A stretch of 64,000 nucleotides of DNA, from contig ARYC01017334.1 in the NCBI GenBank assembly GCA_000711775.1, positions 108,295 through 172,294 of the forward strand, in the 5' to 3' direction. Positions 38,396 to 49,888 of this stretch are shown in pieces (the first letter of the stretch is position 1; the number at the start of each line of letters is the position of its first letter). Position numbers and translations under genes: made by a program. The notes under the pieces are model-generated. The model saw nothing but the letters and a program-made list of their open reading frames with translations, made no database searches and was not told the origin of the DNA. This DNA is from Oxytricha trifallax. Lineage: Eukaryota > Ciliophora > Spirotrichea > Sporadotrichida > Oxytrichidae.

Positions 38396-38824
38396 ATATT
38401 ATTTCTAAAATATATATGATTTGGGAAAATTAAATTAAAATAAATAAATACTTCATTAAATTAGTGGCAGTTAACTATCTCCAAACCTAGACAATATGGT
38501 ACTTGTTCTATAGAGAATTCAAAATTATCTGGGCTATACTATTGGTGGTACTATTTTATCGCACCCCTAGAATGAGATAACGCGATATTTATCTTCGGGT
38601 AAATTTTTTAGTAAATTAATGCCAAAATTATAGTCGCGTTATCTCGCTCCATGATGCGATAAGGCAGTACCGCCAATAGCAAAGTCCAGCTAATTTTTAA
38701 TTCTCTATCTAACAAGTACCATATTGTCTAGGTTTGGACAATGTTAACTGCCACTAGTTTAATATATTATTATTTTAATTTAATTTAATTTTCCCAAATC
38801 ATTTATATTTTAGCAATAGTGATA
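38396..38824. mobile_element. MITE, copy B
   Basis: About 430 bp, palindromic throughout: termini ...gatttgggaaaattaaatt / complement, then agtggcagttaact, acctagacaatatggtac and the core actattggtggtactatttt / complement. Same family as copies at 21.6, 40.8, 42.7 and 61.6 kb, closest to 42.7 kb. Non-coding. Confidence 0.88.
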
Positions 38825-38829
38825 TTAAT

Positions 38830-39870
38830 AAGTAATCTTGCTTTTGTTTTAAATTATAATTTAACTAATAAATCAACTAAAACCTCTTTCTGTTCCAACC
38901 CATTCATTCAAATGAGATAGAGTGGGGTTTGAATTTTTTTATAATTGAATACCATAATTAAAATATTGATTATTTCTAAATATCTGGTAAATATTAAACT
39001 TTTACTCATTAGCTATAAAAACTTTAAGTGCTCCTGGATGATTGGGACCGTTTTCGTCAAGGTATTCAATGAATTTATTGATAACACTAGGTTAGTAACT
39101 TCCTCAAAGATATAAATCCAGGCTTTTTAAAAGAATGATTTGTGAATGAACTTGCAAGTGTAATACTTGATAAATATATGCTTAATTAAGTAAAACGGTT
39201 TTGCATTTATTTGCTAATTTAGTGTTAATTCTTCTTAATATATTCTTTTAAACATGTCTCTTTAGACAGCTTCAGTTGTATTTATACCTTACTTATTGAT
39301 TATTAAATTTTAATCACTTGTAACTTGACTGCTATAATAGAAACAAGCTATAATAGGTTGAATCTACAGAAGGATGAAGCGACTTCTTTAGTTGCAGTTA
39401 TAAGGCCCACTATGTTTAACTATGATAATTATATAGAATGCCAAATCTTATGAATTTCATTGAAATTATTAATTATTAAACTAGAATATAATATGAAATT
39501 ATTGGATAAGATTATTTTTTAATTAAATTTTGTGTAAGTTAATATTTTATCAGTGAAATCTTTAAAATTTACTGGATCATAAAGTGTTTTGATAAACTCG
39601 GATAAATACACATGTAGTGTAGTTAGAATCAAATACCATTGAAAATTTTAACATTCATCCAATTGAAAAAATTTTGAAGTTATAAAAAGAAGACAAGCTT
39701 TTGCAGTTTTAGATTACATTTTTATAAGTAGAATTTGTATAATTACAATCTTTAAAAACTTTTAGAATTCTAGGATTCCTCTAAGTTGATTTCTATGCTT
39801 GGAGATCCTAAAACTGAAGTTTTCATTTTTTTAAATTAAGCACTTTTAACTATATTTTTAATTTAAATTT
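38830..39870. other. AT-rich stretch, nothing recognised
   Basis: No coding or repeat signal noticed. Confidence 0.4.
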
Positions 39871-39873
39871 CAT

Positions 39874-40286
39874 GCGAGACCATTATTTGAATAATGGTCC
39901 CGCGAGACTATTATTCAAATAATGGTCCCGCGTATCTTAAATTTAATGAATGTATTTAACTTTAATTAAGTAAATTTGAAAATTATCATATAAAGCATGC
40001 ATGAAATCCTGATTAATTTAAGTAAATTCTTTGAAGAATTGGAACAATGTTCTTTATCTCCAAGAAATTGAATTTTTCCCTAAATATTATCACTCAGGAT
40101 TCAAATATAGGTATCTCTAAAATACTGAAGAAACCATTAATAAATCCTTATGAATTTATATAAATGATAAAGCAACGATTAAGATTCATGAATTTTATGG
40201 AAAAAAATAGAAAATTATTTCATTGACATTTAATGCTTAAAAACTAAATAAACTCACGGGACCATTATTGCAATAATGGTCCAGTG
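39874..40286. repeat. hairpin cluster: ACCATTATT palindromes
   Basis: Two palindromes in tandem at 39874-39932 (gcgagaccattatttgaata... and gcgagactattattcaaata..., each closing with aatggtcccgc) and a third at 40257-40286 (gggaccattattgcaataat...). GC caps in AT-rich DNA, with about 325 bp of non-coding sequence between, as in the hairpin pair at 25.4-25.9 kb. Confidence 0.6.
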
Positions 40287-40289
40287 TAG

Positions 40290-40810
40290 ATTTTAAAATT
40301 TATACTTCGATTATATATATTTATCCATGAATTATTAAAATTTAAATCACTCTCATTCAAAGATGATACATTGAGATTAAGAAGCTCAAAAAATTTTGAA
40401 AGATTTTAAATCTTATAAATAACTAATTAACTCATTAATGTTTTAGTGCAGAAATTTTATCTTTTGAGCTTACGGGGTAAGTAATTAGATTTAAGGTAGT
40501 TGCTTATATCATAAATAAATGCTCAATTTGTGTAGTTTTGAAATTCCCAGCTTACAGTAAAATCGCAACTAACAGTTAATGCTTCTAGCTCACAGTTAAT
40601 ACTTTGAGGTAGAAAAGATGTTTAGCTTGACATAATCTTGATTTTGTCTTTTACTAACAAGATGCTAATTTGTAACTATTAATAGTAAATTTCATAAGTA
40701 TTATTGTATAATTTATTCGTTGGCATTTATATTTTTAAGATTTACCCCTATCTTTATATATTGCTAGGATTTTAAATTTTCAGATTTCTATGTCTGCTTA
40801 ATTATCAAAA
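40290..40810. other. AT-rich stretch, nothing recognised
   Basis: No signal noticed. Confidence 0.4.
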
Positions 40811-40811
40811 A

Positions 40812-41892
40812 AGTATTGCTAAAATATAATTGACTTGGGAAAATTAATTAAAATAAAATAAATAAATAATAAATTAATTTCGTGCCTGATTATTATTATT
40901 TAAAGCTGTACGGAAATTAATACTGGGGCTTAAGCCAGCCAGATAGATATTATCATATATTCATACTTTGACTTTTGGCGATCCAGTTTCCTCTTTTCGC
41001 GGGGAGTTATTCCTATATGTACTCGACTCGACTAGTTTCAACCCGTGCACGTTCACCGATTACCTTAAGTAGGTCTAATGTGGTATTTCGCTACTTCGTA
41101 TGTCTATCTGGTCACTTTTCTCTAGCTGCTTTTCTATGGGTGCTTATGTTCAGGTAAAACCCCTCCCCAGCTAAGACTTATTGTTTGGATTACTGAGGGG
41201 AAAACCCCGAGTGATACTCTGCTGAGGTTGTCTTACGCAGGGTTTTTGCCCTTCTTTTCCATAGCAAATAGAGTCCAATTTGAGATCCAATCAATCTGTC
41301 TCTTAACTCCTATCCTATCCTTGTTGCACTCAACCCCATGTTGCAAGGATTAGTGTATCATTCAGTTTTAGCACAACTTGTATGATCAACGGGTGACGAT
41401 TTTGTTGGCTTGGTCCCCCTATACATTGCCAGACGTATTCTGAGGAGGTTCTCAGATCCGATACTTATCTCGTAAAAGCCTAGTGCCATCACGGTTTCGA
41501 ACTCCGGGGTACTGGAATTGGTCAACTTACCAGTAGGTCGTAACTTCGTGCCTGATAACTTTGTACAAGCCGAGACAGTATGGTGCTCTTTCAATATAGA
41601 ATTCAAAATTAGCGAGATTTATCATTGGCAGTACAATTATATCTAATCTCTGGAGCGAGATAACTCGACTTAATTTTGACATCAAAATTAACTATAAAAA
41701 TCACTCAAAATTAAAGTCGAGTTATCTCGCTACAGAGATTAGATAAAATAGTACCGCCAATGATAAATCTCGCTAATTTTGAATTCTATATTTAAGAGTC
41801 TAGGTTTGTACAAAATTATCAGGCACGATATTAATTTATTATTTATTTTATTTTAATTTAATTTTACAAAATCAATTATACTTCATCAATAA
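40812..41892. mobile_element. MITE, copy D, split by a GC-rich insertion
   Basis: Outer ends (tattgctaaaatataattga... left, ...caattatacttcatcaata right) and inner palindrome (aattagcgagatttatcatt, gagcgagataactcgact and complements) are those of the MITE family. The left arm is cut at 40890 and resumes at 41545 after the GC-rich insertion. Apart from the insertion it would be about 415 bp. Confidence 0.85.
40891..41544. mobile_element. GC-rich 654-bp insertion with 12-bp target duplication
   Basis: Flanked by the direct repeat ttcgtgcctgat (40879-40890 and 41545-41556); the other arm of the MITE shows the unbroken sequence, proving insertion. The insert is roughly half G+C in a genome about three quarters A+T. 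It has no long open frame and no poly-A, and contains strong short palindromes (for example cccc...gaggggaaaaccccg around 41160-41215). A B-box-like ggtttcgaactcc occurs at about 41492. It looks like a SINE or other small structured RNA-derived element. The 82-codon minus-strand frame at 41358-41606 overruns its border and is not a gene. Confidence 0.75.
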
Positions 41893-41899
41893 TTGTGTC

Positions 41900-42720
41900 A
41901 TTAATTTATTTTTATATTCCGAATTCCGCATATTTTTACTATTATTTAAATATATTTATTTTCTCTAGGATATGGAAAATTTGCATTTTTAAATTCTTGT
42001 ATTTCTTTATGTTGGAGAACGCCCCAAAATTTAATCGCTATAATTGAGATTTATAACTACCTTAAATATATATTATATCAAATTTTTATTTCGTAAATTT
42101 TAGATTATTTTAAGAATTATAAAAATATATTAATTCATAATAAATAATATAAATTTATTAAAATAGATTCAATGAATATATTTATGATATGATATTTTGT
42201 TGAAATATTATTAATTCTTGATTATAAATTTTATTTATTAAGAATCTTAAAAATGATCAAACTATATTTAATAATTAAACAATTTTTTAATTAAGTTATA
42301 TATAAAAATATCTTTTTTACTTATAGTATAAATTCATTTATGAGCAAAAATTTTTTCATGTAGGTTCTGAAGTTTGTTTATTAAAGTCCTACCAATTTTT
42401 TTACTTTTTTATTTTGATAAATACTCAAATAAATGAAAAACCATGTTGCTCTAGATATACTATACCAATATTTAAAATTGGTAATTAGCAAAATAAATTG
42501 CTAATATAGTAATCATATTTTAAATTTTAGAATATAATTTTATTTTTAATTAATATGGATTGTCTTTTAATTAAGCAATATTTTACCAATAATAAAGCCC
42601 ATTTAAAAAGAATTCTTTATATAAATATTTCTTAATAAATCTCCAAAAGCATAAAAATATTTATATCAGGAATTATTTCTAAAATAAATTAGAGAAAAAT
42701 CATTAATGGCGTCTCAAAAC
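41900..42720. other. AT-rich stretch between MITEs
   Basis: No coding or repeat signal noticed. Confidence 0.4.
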
Positions 42721-43150
42721 ATTATTGCTAAAATATTAATGATTTGGGAAAATTAAATTAAAATAAATAAATACTTAATTAAATTAGTGGCAGTTAACTA
42801 TCTCCAAACCTAGACAATATGGTACTTGTTTGATAAAGATTTCAAAATTATCTGGGCTATACTATTGGCGGTACTGCCTTATCGCATCCCTGGAGCGAGA
42901 TAACTGGACTTTAATTTTGGCATTAATTTACTAAACAATTTACCCCAAGATTCAGGTCGCGTTATCTTATTCCAGGGGTGCGATAAAATAGTACCGCCAT
43001 TAGTAATGTCAAGCTAATTTTGAATTTTCTATCTAAAGAGTCTATATTGTCTAGATTTGGACAAAGTTAACTGCAATTAATTTAATTAATTAATTTATTA
43101 TTTATTTATTATAATTTACTTTACCCAAATCAATTATATTTAGCAATATT
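42721..43150. mobile_element. MITE, copy C
   Basis: About 430 bp; termini attattgctaaaatattaat and complement, then tgatttgggaaaattaaatt, agtggcagttaactatctcc and the core ggcggtactgccttatcgca / gcgataaaatagtaccgcca. Non-coding. Very similar to copy B at 38.4 kb. Confidence 0.88.
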
Positions 43151-43250
43151 TAATCATAATAAATAAAACATAAATCAAATTTAAAAAGTAATATGTCTTC
43201 ACAAGAATGGAATGAAAATCATCATTCAATCTGCATTATGAAATATTTTT

Positions 43251-43799
43251 TTGCTTCATCTACTGCATAATATGCCTGAGATCGCCACTATGACCATCAA
43301 TATGGCAAAAATTAGATTACAAATTCAAACCAAGAGTGCAGACTCTTATGGTAAACCAAAGTATCTAGTATTAATGGGAACCATTAAAACCATATCAACT
43401 GAGGGATGTCCAAAAGCTCTCTTTAATAGATTTACAGCACGTTTATAAAATTAAATCTTATTAGCAGATCTTATAATGCTTTCTCTCAATTGCATCAGTA
43501 ACTATTACAACTCCCCTCATCGATTTACTTAGAATCTCATATATTTAAATGAGGAAATTTATTTTTGAAATATTACGCTTACATTGCTAAGTATGATGCC
43601 GTAGGTAGGGAGATGATAGATAGTACCTCATTTGAAGCTTAATTAGCATACCCAATTTCAGCTTTGTAGTTGACTAAGTTTATAATTTAATCTACTTATC
43701 AGCTGATACTTGATCCTCAACTGATCCTGGTATTTGTAATATTTGAAAGAGATTCATTAGATAATTTTATTAGAATATTGTCCCAAATAATTTAACAAT
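43251..43799 (+). pseudogene. unidentified reading frame, left part, cut by TBE-like element
   Basis: A coding-like patch (43251-43448, MAKIRLQIQTKSADSYGKPK) is followed by a frame open to the element border at 43800 (about 43570-43799: YYAYIAKYDAVGREMIDS, LILVFVIFERDSLDNF). On the far side of the element, at 47950, a TGA-free frame of over 200 codons starts at the border. The two sides are in different phase as they stand, so a small indel or a wrong border is needed if they are one gene. No domain recognised. Confidence 0.45.
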
Positions 43800-43936
43800 C
43801 AAAACCCAAAATCCTTTCAGTAGTTTGATTGAGTTTTTGATTGATAAAAGTAGACTATTAGTGCATGTTATATTAGGGTTTTATTAGGGTTTATGTAGGG
43901 GTTTAATTTTTAAATATTAGTAATTTAATTGAGTTT

Positions 43937-44984
43937 ATGCGAGGTTTGGGGTCAGTTTATGACAGTGAGTATATTGATTTACTGTATAATTTGCGATATG
44001 GTTGTAATGATTATTGTGATCAACTCAAACCTATTCTCAATTACACTTTATAGCAAGACTCCTCCTTAAATTTCCTGCTACTGTTAGGTCTCATTGTCTG
44101 TTATCATTAAATTTGAATAGATAATAAATTAATTCTAAGCCTAAGAGATCTTAGAAACTTCAACAGCATCATATTGATTATCTCATCAATGGCAAGACAC
44201 ATAAATACTGGGCTCATTTCTCTCTCGTCTAGAGGGCTGTGATGTTTCATAGCCAATTTCCTGAGCTTCACATCTCTGCTTAATCCATAGCTAACATATA
44301 TAAAAAGAATGGAATATCTTACAAGTTAGTCAATCGCATTAAGAGAGGGATTGACTTCACAGTTCCATTTTATAAGACTAATTTAAATTATATATTCTAT
44401 TAAATGCAGAGGGCTTAAGAGCATAATATTAAGTTTATACACGCTGTTGAAGCTGTGTTTACATTCAATACCTTTATATCTAGGTCTTGGTACAAGAGTT
44501 ACAGCAACATAGAAGTTTATGATTAAAAAGTTAAGGTTTAAACTCTTGCTATACTTGGTGGAATTAGTGAAGATAATGGCCTCGAGACTTATGTTATCCA
44601 CCCTCGGTCTATAAAGACTGAGTAATACAAAAAGTTCCTATAATAGCTTAGAGATAAGTACGCTGACTAAGAGATCATTCTATTTTTTGATAACTTATCA
44701 GTTCATAAAACTAAAGACTCAAGGAAGGATATGAAAGATTAAACATAACACCTGTATTTAATGTTCCCTTTAGTCCTCAGTTCAATGGAATTGAATTATA
44801 TTGGGGGTTAGTGATAGGCCACTACAAGAAACTTTTACTCTACCACTTGATGCACGACTAGAAGATAGATACAGTAGATTTTATTAAGAGTGCTACTTAA
44901 AGAATCAGCGATGATAAAGCCAAAGTGTGCGCAAGAGAAGGGAGATTTTGTGTATATAAATAAGTTTTAGATTTAAACGAATGA
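43937..44984 (+). pseudogene. TBE-type (Tc1/mariner superfamily) transposase
   Basis: About 349 codons from ATG 43937, which lies at the inner edge of the TIR, to TGA 44982-44984, with frameshifts near 44110 and 44745. The N-terminal half is helical and basic. The catalytic half has FIHAVEAVFTF, SRSWYKSYSNIEVYDQ, LAILGGISEDNGLETY, IILFFDNLSVHKTKDS (second Asp) and VPFSPQFNGIELYWGLV (Glu). Where relatives have V/I-D-E, this copy reads A-V-E-A, so the first catalytic Asp appears lost. The expected role is cut-and-paste transposition and, in stichotrichs, participation in germline DNA elimination. This copy is frameshifted and probably inactive. Confidence 0.88.
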
Positions 44985-44990
44985 ATAAGT

Positions 44991-45766
44991 TCACATATTA
45001 AATTTGCCCGTAAAGGGATTTGGCTTCTCTTTCTTTTCTTCCTCTTAAGGCTTGCTTGGGCCCATGTTTCTTCTCTTAGTGCCAGCTCCTGCATCTATGT
45101 TCATCTCTTCTGGCTTTTATAAATCTTTGAAGAGTCTTTTACTCAATTCATGCTTTACTAGAGACTTCCTCTCCCTGTTTAATTTGCTGCGCTCTTTCAT
45201 CAAGTATATAGCAGTGTAGATTTTTATAAAGTTAAGTCTAAGCTTACTAGTAATGAAAGGATGCTTTTGAAGTTCCTACACCCACGTATCGCTTATTTTA
45301 ATGCCTCGCTTCTCTTTCTCTTCAGGAGAGATACTGTATCTTTTCTTGTGATTTTCTTAAATTACTTCATTTAAGTACTCAAGTTTCAGAGTTCCAAGAA
45401 CACTAAAGTAGAAGTTTCTCTCTGGCAACTTATTTGAGAGTTGTAGCTTTGATGGAAGGTAGAGAGCAACATCTGGATCACTCATAACATCGTCATATAG
45501 GTTCGTAACTGATATTTCAGGGTAGTTAGGTATCTCTATCATCCTAATTTCATTAGACTTAAAAGCTTTTTTCTCTTCACTTAGTAAGGCTTTTAAGAAT
45601 GAGATTTTAGTTCCCTACTAAGTTGGTAAGAAGAGTCTAACTATAACAATAAAGTTGATTATAGCTGAAAACTTACCTTGCTAAACCAAGGACCTATAGA
45701 GGTCCTCTTTTCTTCGAAATTCTCCTATTAAATCTTGAGATTAAATCTCTTCATTGCATCATTCAT
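44991..45766 (-). CDS. TBE 22-kDa-type partner protein
   Basis: Minus strand, two exons. Exon 1 ends FRRKEDLYRSLVQQ, then a 36-nt intron (45641-45676, gtaagt...ttatag), then VRLFLPTQQGTKISFLKALL, SEEKKAF, MIEIPNYPEISVTNLYDDV, YLPSKL, PERNFYFSVLGTLKLEYLN and a long Lys/Glu-rich tail ending at TGA 44991-44993. The intron position equals that in the copies at 53.2 and 59.2 kb. The first dozen codons (from ATG 45766) need one frameshift; the rest is open. Conserved in every unit of the window, tail to tail with the transposase, so probably a co-factor of transposition. Function unknown. Confidence 0.85.
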
Positions 45767-46406
45767 AGACTACATCTTGTTTCCTCTTTCTATAAATGTT
45801 AATGAATTTTGAAATTTTGGATATTCATTCTAAGTTTATTAAAATCTTACTACCTAATAAGGAGGACATACTGGAGGTCAACCTTGAAAAGATATGAGGA
45901 GAAGCATTGAAACACTTTATCCAAGTTTCACAGATTGATTTCTATTTTTATCAAACTTTCTCCATTAAATTCCTCCTAATAATGTTTAATTATCTTAGGA
46001 GGTCCTCAAAATTAAGTTCAAACTTTATTAGGAGTTAGATTTTAAGGTTAAAACTTAATTAGTAGCATAATAAATTAAAAGGTTTTAAATAACTTTACCT
46101 CCAAATTAAATTCAAACTTGATTTGAAGGATCTCCTATAGAAACAAAACCTTATGATCATTTTAATTTAGTAAAAGTCAACTCTACACATAAAATATGTC
46201 AACTTACAGCATTTTTCGTTGATTTATTTCACTTACCTCTCAGCAAAGAATTTATGAGAGTGTCTTTTACAGTTATAGTATCTCTAGGTAGTTTTTATCA
46301 TTTTTATAATAAAATATATCAGCAAACTAAAAAGAGCGCTAACCTTTTGAGAAGAGTGGCATTACTTGGGTAAAGTCAATAAAAGTTATCATTCCAGCAA
46401 CCAAAA

Positions 46407-47786
46407 ATGTTGAGACCAGAGACGATTACACATAGTGAGAGCCTACTTATGACACTTTTTACAAGTCAACCTTTAAGATTCAAATATAAATTAATAAAAA
46501 AGTCATCATAGAGAAAAAGCAAATTGAGGAGGAGGTTAAATAACCCGTCATAGAGAATTAAATTATACCAGCTAAAGTTTACTATTAATGCAAAGAATGC
46601 AATAAAATTTTCCTCTACAAGTCAACTTAGAAGAGACACTTGAGAGATATACACAACGATATGTATAGGTTGTATCTAAAGTTTTAAAAGAAGGATGGCA
46701 GGTATTTATGTGAGTTCTGTGAGAAGCCATTTCTCATACAAGAGACCTCATGTGCACTTAAAGAAAAATTACAATTAAAGCCTTGTGTTTATTCATGAAC
46801 CTACAGAAAAAAGATTCCTATAAAAAGAAAAGATAAAAAAAATCCAGCTGAGTCACTTAGGGTTTAGGTATAGATGTAAGTAAGAATCAAGAAAGCTGTT
46901 AAGAACCTCCCAGTCTCAGAGATCAATAAATTATAGTAAAAATCGAGGCTATGAAGATTCCTGTCTTGAAAATAATTGACATAGATTCTTGTCTTGAAAG
47001 TTATCTCACTCAAGAGTATAAAATAGAGAAAAAAAAGTTATCACACATGTCTAATATGCTTACAATATTTATCCTTACAATTACTTTATTGCTGATGACA
47101 AGTTCTAAATGGAATTTACTAACCAGTATTATGCACTTTAATAAGCAAAATTTAAAGAGTGCAGGCATATTATTTAGCTTGATGCCATTTTACTTGGAAA
47201 AGATTACGTAGCATTTAGGCTTCTCCTCTTAGAAATGACTTACAAAGAGTTTTTATCTGACACACAGATGCCAAAGTTAAATTGGCTAGATAGTCCAGCA
47301 GATTGTTGAAGGAATAGAAGAACTTCACAAGCTCGGTTACGTTCATAGAGACTTAAAACAAGAAAATATAATGATCGACTTTCAACCTCTAAGAGTTTAT
47401 ATTATTGATTTCAACAGGGCTTAAAGAGTGCAAGCCTCTGCACTAGGAAATGTGCGAGGCACTCCTGGATATTTCCCTGAGATAGAAGATTGGAGAGACG
47501 GAGATATTGCTTGGGATATATGGGCATTAGCAGCAATAATTATTGAGAGTGACATGCCAAGGAAAGATTACTTTAGCTGCATGAGTGAGAGAGATTCTAA
47601 GTAAAGGATCAAACAATATCTTAATAAGAATAAAATTTACGGGGGGCCTCAGAGAAAAAACTTGCAGACTCAATTATTATCAAGCCAAGCAACCATAACG
47701 ATGATACAATAGATATAATCAAGCAGCAACTAAGAAGAATAAAATTCAAAGAACTGCCACATGACTCAAAACCTATGTTTGTATGA
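46407..47786 (+). pseudogene. TBE 57-kDa-type protein: C2H2 fingers + protein kinase
   Basis: N-terminal finger YQCKECNKIFLYKSTQKRHL...H and a second partial one (YLCEFCEKPF), then a kinase domain. The beta-3 motif reads YAYNIYP where the neighbouring copy at 63 kb has YAYKIYP, so the ATP-anchoring Lys is Asn here. Hinge AFRLLLLEMTYKEFL; catalytic loop YVHRDLKQENIMID; metal-binding motif IIDFNRAQ (DFN, not DFG); activation segment end GTPGYFPE; then DWRDGDIAWDIWALAAIII. Ends at TGA 47784. Frameshifts near 46440, 46790, 47290 and 47640. Substrate unknown. Confidence 0.88.
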
Positions 47787-47949
47787 AATAATTTAAAAAC
47801 TCGCTTGCTATACTCAATTAAATTAATAATATTTAAACTATCAACCCCTACATAAACTCTATTAAAACCCTAATAAAGCATGCCTTTTAATAGTCTACTT
47901 TTATCAATCAAAACTCAATCAAACTACTGAAAGGGTTTTGGGGTTTTGA

Positions 47950-48569
47950 ATGTTCACCGATGATGATGCTGAGACATCAGTTACTCAACTAAAGTATATA
48001 ATTTTCATAAGTGATATTACTTCCAACGAGGCTCACATTTTTAATTTTTCACTCTTTACCCATGAAAGCTCAATATAATATAATCTTTAATAGAGGTCCA
48101 GGAATTTTATAAACTATAAGAACATGATAATTATCAACTTATAATTGTTTATGGATGATAGGAAAACATTTTTATATACGACTTAAGATGTTAATCTATG
48201 TCAATGTTAGTGTAGGGCTATAATTTCTACTGAAAATTTTTAATAACAGATAAATTCAGAAAATTAAATCCTCTTGAAAGAAACGAAATCGGAGTATTTT
48301 AATAGGAAAGGAATAGGAAATCCTCACAACCTAGAAAAACATTTTAAGCTTGAATCAAACAAGCCAATTCACTGTGATGTTGATGGGCTAAAAGTTGTAC
48401 CATAGAAGCTGTTACACAAGAGACGTCGTGAAGATATACATTCCAGTTTTGTTTGGCCACAACCAGTAAGTCGTTATTCTATGGAAGGCATTCAATTTCA
48501 TAAAGCGCTAAGATATCAGCCACACGCTTTTCTGTTTTAAAAAGAAATAATGATGCTAACCAACCTTAT
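47950..48569 (+). CDS. unidentified reading frame, middle part, between two transposons
   Basis: Starts at the right border of the TBE-like element (ATG 47950) and is free of TGA for over 200 codons up to the left border of the next element at about 48570, with many TAA/TAG read as Gln. Segments include FTDDDAETSVTQLKYIIF, HNLEKHFKLESNKPIHCDV and LLHKRRREDIHSSFVWPQP. Beyond the 8-kb element the frame can be followed on at 56.53 kb. No domain recognised; could be a gene of an older mobile element. Absence of decay suggests the insertions are recent or are removed precisely. Confidence 0.65.
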
Positions 48570-48632
48570 AAAAAGCATTTAGTATAACAAAAGAGAAATT
48601 ATATCAAAAATACAAATGTATAATGAAATATA

Positions 48633-49293
48633 TTATTAAATTAGAAAGTTAATTGCTAGGTGGTACCAACCACTTGGGACTTTCTGATAGAGCTTTCTAC
48701 TACACTAAGGCCTATCGAGGGCAGGTAGGGGTTGCTGGGCGCAACGCATGAGGGACCAGTCGGCGGGGTTCAATCTGTCAGCGTACACTCTTCGAGTGAG
48801 CTGGATCCTAAGATTTCCCTGCATTAGATGAGTCTACTGGCTTGAGTTCAGTTTCCTAGGTAATAGGGAGCAGGATGAAGGTACGCTCTGCCTTCAAAAG
48901 TGAGAAGACGAAAACCATTGAAGCCAACGATAAGGATTTTTCTCCCACACCGGGTTAGGGTGCTGAAGCTACCACAGCGAAAGGATAGGGATTACGTTTC
49001 CCAGCAGCGGTGGGACCGGTAAGCGTTTTTCTCCATCTTCTGTCACTCTGGTATGATCCTACGAGCTCTGTCCTCCATGGTGAAAACCCGGTTGACATCT
49101 TGATTCAGGTGAAGACTAGGTGATTGCAAGAATGGTTTTTTTCGGAGTTTTCTACTTCATGACTGCCACGTCACGGAATTTGCCACGTCAACTCATTCAG
49201 ATACGTCTACGTCACGACTAAGATTGATGGTTTGATTTTAGTATTAAACAGTGATATGTTAAATTTATTTGATTTTAATCATTAAACACACAC
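48633..49293. mobile_element. GC-rich 661-bp insertion with 13-bp target duplication
   Basis: Flanked by ataatgaaatata (48620-48632 and 49294-49306); the right end of the host transposon shows the unbroken sequence. Nearly the same length and GC content as the insertion at 40.9-41.5 kb, also non-coding and rich in short hairpins. It carries ggggttcaatctg (about 48755), like a Pol III B box, and an A-box-like gctaggtggt near 48655. Internal sequence similarity to the other insertion is not obvious by eye. SINE-like element is the best description. Confidence 0.7.
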
Positions 49294-49390
49294 ATAATGA
49301 AATATACATGAATCTTCTTGTAAGCATAGTCTTATTGACTTCTTAATCATCATTATCTTAATAATTTTCAACTTTTCTTGGAATTACTCT

Positions 49391-49888
49391 ATCAGCGAAT
49401 AGAATTATATTCTGCTTCTGATCTTCAAGTGGTTAAAGCTCTCTATGTTACTGGACCTGCTTCTGAAACCTCAGCTACATCTTGTTTTTGACCATTAAAT
49501 CCGGATTCTTGCTGGAGGAGGAAACTTCATTTTAATTGCTGAAATAGCAATGATTTTAAAAAGTTGATTAAATTAAATAAATCTGATAGAACTTTATAAG
49601 TTTTAATGCATGATAATATGTAGTTAAACTAATAGGGAGAATTTTTTTGAGAAAAGTTTAAATTAATTTTAAATAAATTTTATTATTTACAACTCTCACT
49701 TATTTAATTTAATCAACTTTTTAAAATCATTGCTATTTCAGCAATTAAAATGAAGTATCCTCCTCCAGCAATAATTCGGATATAATGGTCTTAATAAGAT
49801 AGAGCTGAGGTTTCAGCTGCAGCTCCAGTAACACCGAGGGCTTTAACCACTCGAAGATCAGAAATAGAACATAATTCTATTCGCTGAT
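49391..49888. repeat. foldback element in the left TIR
   Basis: Arms 49391-49580 and 49700-49888 are inverted copies (start atcagcgaatagaattatat, end is its complement) with about ten differences and a 119-bp AT-rich spacer. It interrupts the left terminal repeat of the 8-kb transposon; the right terminal repeat gives the empty site (ctct|gtaaaa). Non-coding; a separate MITE family. Confidence 0.85.

Larger units (their letters stand above)
43800..47948. mobile_element. complete TBE-like transposon, 4.15 kb
   Basis: Terminal inverted repeats of about 140 bp (43800-43940 and 47808-47948) begin CAAAACCCAAAATCCTTTCA / CAAAACCCCAAAACCCTTTC, i.e. degenerate C4A4 telomere-like sequence. AAT stands on both outer sides, fitting the ANT target duplication of TBE transposons. 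Inside are transposase(+), small partner gene(-) and C2H2-kinase(+). Size, telomere-like ends and the three genes match the known TBE1 layout (42-, 22- and 57-kDa ORFs). Transposase and partner stop codons are 6 bp apart. Confidence 0.9.

Noticed and set aside
41358-41606. 82-codon minus-strand ORF and the 60-codon plus-strand ORF at 40975-41157 in the GC-rich insertion
   Set aside because: The first crosses the insertion border into MITE sequence; no similarity to anything else. Higher GC alone lengthens chance frames.
43800-43830. C4A4-like sequence as a true telomere or chromosome end
   Set aside because: Only about one and a half degenerate units, present at both ends of an element in inverted orientation and at 62932; it is part of the TIR.
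49060-49130. Group I intron or SRP RNA in the 48.6-kb GC-rich insertion
   Set aside because: No recognisable catalytic core or Alu-domain sequence; target duplication favours a transposed element.
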